The translations under genes and the position numbers were made by a program. From Oxytricha trifallax (Eukaryota; Ciliophora; Spirotrichea; Sporadotrichida; Oxytrichidae), in contig ARYC01017408.1 in the NCBI GenBank assembly GCA_000711775.1, forward strand, positions 1 to 64,000: a stretch of DNA of 64,000 nt, given 5' to 3'. The notes beneath the pieces are model-generated. The model ran no database searches, was not told the origin of the DNA, and was given only the letters and a program-made list of their open reading frames with translations. Positions 57,548 to 64,000 of the stretch are shown here, one piece after another. Each line of letters opens with the position of its first letter. Position 1 is the stretch's first letter.

Positions 57548-58510
57548 ATTCATGAATTGAATACTGATCTGGCTTCACATTAATGAATCTATCAGTATAA
57601 GAATTAATAATAATGGGGCGAGGTAATTAAAATAAATAAAGATATATCAGTTAAATTATAAGAAATAATATAAAAATTACATTTACGACTTGTAGTAATT
57701 ATAATTATATTTCTAAATATAATAAATTTTGCAAATAAAATATTTGAGACATCCAAATTAATTCTGGTGAATTGATTGGTAGAACATAATTCTAGACTAT
57801 GTCATTCTTACAGCATCAATTAATTGTATTAATAATTAAATTAATTCACTTTTAACAAATTTTAGCTATTATTTATTATTATATAAAAGGCAAATCAATT
57901 TTTTTAATAAAAAGCATGAATCATTAATTCACCAATTAAGTTGCAATTATTATTATGATTAACTATTTAGTATTATAAAATGAGAGATAACTATTAATTT
58001 CCTTAAGAATTCACAATTCAATATTATATCTATCACAAATTTAATGTTTTTAAATATTCCTCATTTAATTTTGCTAATATTGCCTTTAAATATACATTAA
58101 TGAATCAACTCTCTATAAATAGAATGATAATCTAAGCAATTAATGATTACAAAATTAGCGAAAGTTAATTGATTTAATTTCCTTCCTTAATTTTAATTAT
58201 ATTGTCTTATTAAATTTAACTTTTTTAATTAGATTTATTATCAAATTTATTTGGGAAGTGGTGCAAATTTCAATAAAAACTATAATTAATGCATTAAAAA
58301 AGTTCTTAAATAATTTAATTGAAAAAAACAATTTCATATACATCATTAAATTTTTAAATCAAAATAATCTAAACAATCTTCCAGAACATTTTTGAAAGAC
58401 TCAACTCCATTTTTAATGTCATAAAACCTACCATAAAGAAATAAAATAATAGTATACATCTATATATTCAAAACTTATTATTTTAATCTTATTATTATAA
58501 TTTAAATACA
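57548..58510. other. AT-rich spacer, no gene seen
   Basis: No convincing coding sequence. Confidence 0.4.
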
Positions 58511-58532
58511 TGTTTGTTACCTACCATAAAGT

Positions 58533-59227
58533 AGGAATGAAGAAGGCTTTGAAGCCAAGGTCTAATCATAAAAAGATAAATTATTATAGTAACAATATTT
58601 CAAAGTAAACTTTTATAATTTAAATTTTTATCATCAATTATTTTAATTTTAAAAACAACATGATTAAGATAGATCAAATATGGAAAAATAACAATAAAAC
58701 TAGCCTAGGTAATAATAAGATGAAAGACCAAGAAACGAATCTAAGCAATAAGAACAAATTAGTTTTATTTTTTCATAAATAATGGTACTTGTATTCTCTA
58801 ATTTTTAGTAATTTTGAAAATATTTGGTTTATTTCTTATATAATTATATTAAATAAGTGATTATGACATAATTATATATATATAAGATTAAAACATAAAA
58901 ACAAAGAAGCTCAGAAGACATAAAAGATTTGAGACCAGACGTACTACAGAGAGAAGATATTGGCAGAAGACAGCAGCAAGAAATCTCGAAGTAAGATATA
59001 AACAAGGGCATGCAGCAATAAAATCTTAACCTGGATATCCAGTAAAAAATCAGCAGAGAATAACAGGAGATTATTGTAGTCGTAATTTTATTTTTAAAAA
59101 AAATATACTAGATAAAATACTTCAAGTATTTCATTCTCATTATTTATTAAGTAAATTCTATATTAATAATAATAAAGCTGAGATTGCTGAGCCAGCAAGA
59201 CAAGCTAATTTGAAAAATAAATTCTGA
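58533..59227 (+). CDS. Q/K/R-rich protein gene L, 3' exons
   Basis: Open exons: RNEEGFEAKVQSQKDK (58,533), MEKQQQNQPRQQQDERPRNE (58,680), DIKDLRPDVLQREDIGRRQQ and NKGMQQQNLNLDIQQKIS (58,915-59,080), and NKAEIAEPARQANLKNKF to TGA 59,225-59,227. The first exon is not found. The ending (..RQANLKNKF) resembles the endings of genes J (KRANQTN) and the exon at 63.7 kb. Confidence 0.45.
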
Positions 59228-59484
59228 GGTTTATCCACTGACAAATAGCAAACATTTATAATTAAAATGATATATATTATAAACCAATTAATATATAAAC
59301 TGTAAATTTATAGCAACAATTGCCTTAAAAATTAGGCAAGTAGCAATTTGACAAGAATGAGAAAACCATGCAATGAAATCAACCATTCGAGAGATTGAAT
59401 CAGTGAAAAAAATATAAGAAATATGCTCAATTATATAAAGTAAGGTAAACCTTAAATTTCAGTTAAATTATATTATTGTATAAA

Positions 59485-59808
59485 TATTGCAAAAATAGAT
59501 AAAAATAGGAAATTTGAGAAATACAAATACATTATATTAATACAAGTAATTATAATTGGCACTAATTAGATCAGCTATTAATTGTAATTTGATTTAGTGC
59601 ACTTTTAATTTTAAATATCTTTAATAATTATGACCAAATTGTACATTATACATTGTACAGTTTAATGTTTTTAGTTTTTATAAATATTAAGGCGTACTTT
59701 AAAATTGTACATTGTTCATTGTACAGTTCTTGTGATTTAAGTATTTTTTAAAAGTCAATTGTACAGTTTCAGATACTTAGCTTATTAGAGTAATTATTAA
59801 TATTTAGA
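59485..59808 (+). repeat. Left inverted repeat of the Rep element
   Basis: Starts AATATTGCAAAAATAGATAA and ends near CTTATTAGAGTAATTATTAA. It contains several palindromic TTGTACATT...TGTACAG blocks spaced about 70-90 bp apart. Confidence 0.85.
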
Positions 59809-59828
59809 TGCAATAATAAATGCGGAGA

Positions 59829-61220
59829 TCACTCGCTCTTTTGTTCTTCTTCTTATGCCATTTTCTCTTCCCTATTAATCTCAAGATCGTTCCTTTCTAC
59901 ATATGTGTTGCATAGTTCTGTTTCTTCGTCCACCAGCATCTGTGAGTTCCCATTCTCTATCAAATGCTCCCGAAAGTAAATTGCCAGCTCGACCTCACTA
60001 AAAGGGAACTTCTCGTCTGCTCTCAGCATCTCCGGGGTGAATTCAGCTTTTAACATCCGTGTCTCAAATTACTTTCTGTCCAGATCACTCATTTAGTTGA
60101 ACGGAAGCGTGTTAGAAATGGCAATCACTTGGCACTATTGGAATCTCACTACCGGCTATTTGTATTTCAGATTGACGGGATACCCCTCTCCTTCAAAGAA
60201 TCGCTTGAGATCATCTATCTTTTCACTGTCATAGAATAAATCTCTCTTGATCTCGTCCATAATAACAAGCTGGGGTTTAGAGTGAGTAGTGCTGGATTCC
60301 ATGCAAAAGGATTTGTTGAGTACTCTGAAATCCTCAGTGATAAAGATCTTTCTTATATATTTAGCCATAGTAGTCTTTCCCGTGTTAGGCTCCCCAAAAA
60401 ACCAGATGACATTCACTTTTTCTTGACATTTTCTGAAGATTACTTTATACAGCTTGTCAACTGCATCGAAGTAGAGCATTTCCTGAAGCAGTTTTTAATC
60501 AAGCCTTTTTAAATTGTGAGATTATGTGTCAGATCTCTGTAGAAACTGGACTAATGACTGTAGCTTAGTTTGCTTAGGCTGCTCTGGCTTTGAGAGAAGT
60601 TTCTATTCTAATCCTTAGTAGATCGTTAGTAATTTGTGATTTTTAACGATTTGATCACAAACTGAATCATCATCTTGGTACTTTCAGTACATGTCATCTA
60701 CTGTATTAATCTACTTTGATCTTACTAAGTCCTTAAATTGATCTTAAATTCTGCTTTGTGTTTGTGATGAGTCTCTAGAAGAAGTCCTATTAATTTATCT
60801 ATTTTTTGCCTAAACTTTTGCAAATGCAACGAAATCCTCAAAATGTTATTGATCTCCACAGTCAAGTCCAAAATCTTCATTATTGAAATACAGTTTCCTA
60901 AGGTGGACTTTGCCAATCAGTTTATACCGAAACTTCAGACTGATCAAGGCCTTGTATCCAAGATAATCTTGCTTAGTGAAGTAATTTTTGCATAGTCCTA
61001 GTCCATCTTGTTTCAAGTGTATTGTTAGATATTGTTGCAATTTCTAGCCATTATTTTAGCAGTGAAATATGAGTGCATGACTATACCCTGGGGTTTTAGT
61101 GGATACTGCCTCATCGATATCTGTGTGAGATTGCTTTTCATTCTCGACTTTGATGCTGAACACAAAAATGTGCCTTTCATTGACTCGAACGTCTTTCTCG
61201 TTTTTCAGGGGTTCTTCCAT
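59829..61220 (-). pseudogene. Rep-like protein with SF3 helicase (virus-like fossil)
   Basis: About 460 codons on the minus strand in the ciliate code. The helicase part (60,470-60,100) shows the Walker A motif FFGEPNTGKTTMAKYI, Walker B LVIMDEI and the sensor strand VIAISNTLPFN, in the order and spacing of SF3 Rep helicases. The N-terminal part is where a HUH nickase would lie; no clear HUH motif is seen. A charged tail follows the helicase. Treated as a fossil: nearly whole, about one break. Parts: N-terminal region, helicase, tail. Confidence 0.7.
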
Positions 61221-61314
61221 CTTAGACTAGTTTTTCATAACGAACATTACTACGAGTTGTCTTTTTAAGTCATCAGTCTCCACTCGTTTGAATAATTAAT
61301 TCTATCATTTTTTT

Positions 61315-61637
61315 TAATTAATAATTACTCTAATAAGCTAAGTATCTGAAACTGTACAATTGACTTTTAAAAATAACTTAAATCACAAGAACTGTACAAT
61401 GTACAATGTACAATTTTAAAGTACGCCTTAATATTTATAAAAAACTAAAAACATACAACTGTACAATGTATAATGTACAATTTGGTCATAATTATTAAAG
61501 ATATTTAAAATTAAAAGTGCACTAAATCAAATTACAATTAACAGCTGATCTAATTAGTGCCAGTTATAATTACTTGTATTAATATAATGTATTTGTATTT
61601 CTCAAATTTCCTATTTTTATCTATTTTAGCAATATTA
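61315..61637 (-). repeat. Right inverted repeat of the Rep element
   Basis: Inverse of the left arm with few mismatches, including the CTGTACAATGTA blocks. Confidence 0.85.
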
Positions 61638-62411
61638 TATATTAAAATTGCAAATTGCTTAATAAAATAATTTTTAATAACAATGCTAAAGTAAATTACT
61701 TTAAGTTTATATATATTACAGAGAGAATATTACTCTATAAAATGTAACACTAAACTAATAAAACAATATTGCAATATTATAGATTTATAGAAATTCATCA
61801 TTGAATTTTTGAATTGCTATTTTCTGTTAAAAAAAATATTGTATTTTATACCAAAAGAATAAAATATTAATTTTTTAATTGCAATAATTTTAATATAAAT
61901 TGAATTAAATCCTTATTTTTAATTTCATATATTCTTTATCAATTATGATCACTAATTATTTTTATCATTATTAATAAGTGATCAAAGAAGAAATTAATAA
62001 TATAATATAATTAAAAAACAATTTCAAAAATTTTTTTAATACTTTAGAAGGAACAAACTATTGTTAAATAAATATTTAATTTTCTTTATTATAATTAAGA
62101 AAAATTGATAGGCAAATTATTAAATTCAATATAATTATAATAGGACATATTTTTGGCTAATTTTTATAAATTAAAAAAATAAAAAAACTTTTAGCTTTAA
62201 ATTTCTTCAAATAATAATTAATTAACTTCTAACAACTAGTATTTAAAATTAATTATAATAGTTATAATTAAATTTCTAATTTAATATTAACAAGTAATAT
62301 CTAGCAAAATGTCATATTTAAAATCCCATAATTACTTATGTGTTTTTTATTTTTATTTTGATGAAAAATATGCATATTTTAAAATTAACGAATAACATTA
62401 ACTAAAATTTT
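61638..62411. other. AT-rich spacer, no gene seen
   Basis: Nothing coding recognised. Confidence 0.4.
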
Positions 62412-62417
62412 AACTAA

Positions 62418-63049
62418 GGGGGGGGCGATATCTGAACCTATGCTGCATTATCTGAACCTAATGTATTTAATCATAGTTTAAATATGTTGACCTACATGTT
62501 TCTAGTCAATTTAGGGTCGGAGAACACGAATAAACATTATTTGATAACGAGGGATCACTCTAAAGAGTAGAAAAACTTAGAATGAGTATCTGTTTTATTA
62601 TAAAATCTTACATAATTTTTATCTTTGTTTTACATGTTTTTTTATTTAATTTATTTATTTTAAACTATAGAACATACACGAGTAGTTATTAATGACACCA
62701 GTCAAGATAATGAGATTCCATATGTACTAAAATTTTAGCAGAGTAAGTATATAACTCATAGCAAAATATGTCATTAATAACTACTCGTGTAAGTTCTATA
62801 GTTTAAAATAAATAAATTAAATAAAAAAAACATGTAAAACAAAGATAAAAATTATGTAAGATTTTATAATAAAACAGATGCTCATTCTAAGTTTTTCTAC
62901 TCTTTAGAGTGATCCCTCGTCATCAAATAATGTTTATTCGTGTTCTCTGACCCTAAATTTGACTAGAAACATGTAGGTCAACATATTTAAACTATGATTA
63001 AATACATTAGGTTCAGATAATGCAGCATAGGTTCAGATATCGCCCCCCC
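62418..63049. mobile_element. Foldback element with G-run tips, near-perfect arms
   Basis: About 632 bp. Left tip GGGGGGGGCGATATCTGAAC, right tip its inverse ending GATATCGCCCCCCC. Arms of about 275 bp pair almost base for base around a ~75-bp loop. The flanks carry AACTAA (62,412-62,417 and 63,051-63,056), a 6-bp target repeat, with one extra A on the right. The G-run tip and 6-bp repeat match the element at 51.66 kb. No ORF. Confidence 0.9.
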
Positions 63050-63056
63050 AAACTAA

Positions 63057-63600
63057 GCTATACATTTATGTTAAATTTATTTTATAAAATTTTATTTTAT
63101 ATTTTAATCATTAAGATAAATAATGTTAAATTTAAGATTTATTAAAAAGCCCCTCTATATTATAAAATTCATTTTACAACTAAATTATTTTTTATAATTT
63201 TGATTTATTATTGTTTCACATACTAATTTTTTTAACTTAATTTTTGTTATTAAAAAAATGTTTCTCTGCAACAACATATAATTATCTTATCATTTCTTAT
63301 ATATGACTTTTTTAAAAAAATATTATACTAAAAGGAAGGTAATTTTACCATTAGTTATTTAAAAAATTTCACTTATTTTTAATTTTAATAAATATTAATC
63401 TTGAGATATTTTTATTTAAAAAACAGATAAATTTACCCGTTCTTAAGAAATAATGCAAATTTTTTTTACTCAAATCTTTTTTATTATTTTCTTATAGAAT
63501 TTATAAACAAAATTTTCTTTTAAGAAATGCTATTTTTATTAAGATTATAGAGATAAAAGTAGTATTTTAACCAACTCTTAAAATATAAATGCCTAAAACA
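63057..63600. other. AT-rich spacer, no gene seen
   Basis: No coding-like sequence. Confidence 0.4.
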
Positions 63601-63628
63601 TCTAATATTAAATATTGGGGGCAATTAT

Positions 63629-63773
63629 TAGCAAGTAAGAAAAGATGCCAAAGAAGCCACAGATCAGGAAATTAAAAGTAGAAGTTCTTTGCCTCAAGAT
63701 TTGGCTTCTCTTTAATCAAAGATGTTAATTTAGTAAGCTCATGAAAAGTCGCTATCTGATTTCGAAAAAGGAG
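63629..63773 (+). CDS. Q/K-rich exon of the small-protein family
   Basis: An open piece reads YQQVRKDAKEATDQEIKSRS, SLPQDLASLQSKM and AHEKSLSDFEKG, followed by GTAAGTATC, a good donor. The SDFEKG end resembles TSDFEKRANQT of gene J. The gene probably continues beyond the next spacer or the window edge. Confidence 0.45.
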
Positions 63774-63811
63774 TAAGTATCATAATATATATATATAATA
63801 ACAATAATAAT

Positions 63812-64000
63812 TAGATCACATTGAGGTCTCTGGGGACCCCCGATCTCGTTTGCTTTTTAGTGCAAATAAGGGACTAGCCCTATAATTAAGTTGGAGATTC
63901 TCTCCTGTATACTGAGTTTCATCTTCTTCTGTTGTTTCTTCTTTTTCCTCCTCTGTTCTTTCCTTTTCCTCTCATGTTTCTCTTGTTTCCTCTCTTTCTC
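63812..64000 (-). CDS. Acidic coding-like tract at the right edge
   Basis: On the minus strand a Lys/Glu-rich stretch enters from the window edge. One frame reads EEKERTEEEKEETTEEDETQ, YTGENLQLNYRASPLFALKS, and ends SPETSM at a TGA near 63,812. Base composition is much less AT-rich than the flank. A second frame is also open, so the choice is uncertain. It could be the 3' end of a gene lying to the right. Confidence 0.35.

Larger units (their letters stand above)
59485..61637. mobile_element. Virus-like Rep element with long inverted repeats (fossil)
   Basis: About 2.15 kb, bounded by inverted repeats of roughly 320 bp (59,485-59,808 and 61,315-61,637) and containing one Rep-like gene on -. 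Rep with an SF3 helicase is typical of CRESS-DNA viruses and related plasmids and transposons; parvoviruses also combine SF3 helicases with terminal inverted repeats. No capsid gene is seen. The arms are still very similar to each other, so the insertion looks fairly recent. It appears almost whole, with about one break in the Rep gene. Confidence 0.75.

Noticed and set aside
60282-60512. Plus-strand open frame of 76 codons
   Set aside because: Antisense shadow of the helicase part of the Rep element.
62640-62830. Centre of the 62.4-kb foldback considered as an RNA gene
   Set aside because: The pairing is explained by the element's long inverted arms; no independent sign of an RNA gene.
1-64000. 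CRISPR arrays, bacterial operons, Shine-Dalgarno sites, rRNA and tRNA genes
   Set aside because: None seen. The gene code, introns and telomere-type transposon tips are those of a ciliate, so prokaryotic features are not expected.

Overview
The window reads as germline (micronuclear) DNA of a spirotrich ciliate of the Oxytricha/Stylonychia kind. Four things point there. Real genes only stay open if TAA and TAG are read as glutamine, with TGA as the sole stop. The DNA is very AT-rich, with tiny GT-AG introns. Host genes are cut by short AT-rich segments bounded by short direct repeats (pointers), and removing them restores the protein. Three transposons end in C4A4/G4T4 telomere-like repeats, the mark of TBE elements. 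The species cannot be named from sequence alone.

Layout. 1-1,400 is part of a TBE. 1,404-4,290 is a GC-richer block with a decayed mariner/IS630-type transposase. 4,424-8,423 is a nearly whole, divergent TBE-like element without telomeric ends. 9.5-12.7 kb holds host coding tracts, including an OTU-domain gene split by a foldback element. 12,869-16,961 is a second TBE, inserted beside a decayed coiled-coil gene (16,965-19,368). 20.8-21.5 kb is a GC-rich island between 20-bp direct repeats. 21,726-25,875 is a third TBE. 25.9-28.85 kb holds small hypothetical genes. 29.2-38.4 kb carries two tandem paralogous Cys-loop ligand-gated channel genes. In both, the ligand-binding half lies on + and the transmembrane half on -, so each gene is scrambled by inversion, with a matching 11-bp or 13-bp pointer at the junction. 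38,578-40,889 is an RMD5/GID2-like E3 ligase subunit of the GID/CTLH complex. 41.4-59.2 kb is a long cluster of intron-rich genes for small Q/G/K-rich proteins of unknown role, with several terminal-inverted-repeat elements inserted. 59,485-61,637 is a virus-like Rep (SF3 helicase) element with long inverted repeats. 62,418-63,049 is a near-perfect foldback element, and the right edge holds a further Q/K-rich exon and a minus-strand acidic tract.

How it works together. The TBE elements carry a DDE transposase, a 22-kDa protein and a zinc-finger/kinase protein. In Oxytricha, TBE transposases are known to take part in removing germline-limited DNA. The host genes here (Cys-loop pair, RMD5, OTU, Q-rich genes) would need that removal, and for the Cys-loop pair also inversion, before they could be expressed from the somatic nucleus. 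Exact exon and segment borders were inferred by eye and should be tested against a somatic genome.
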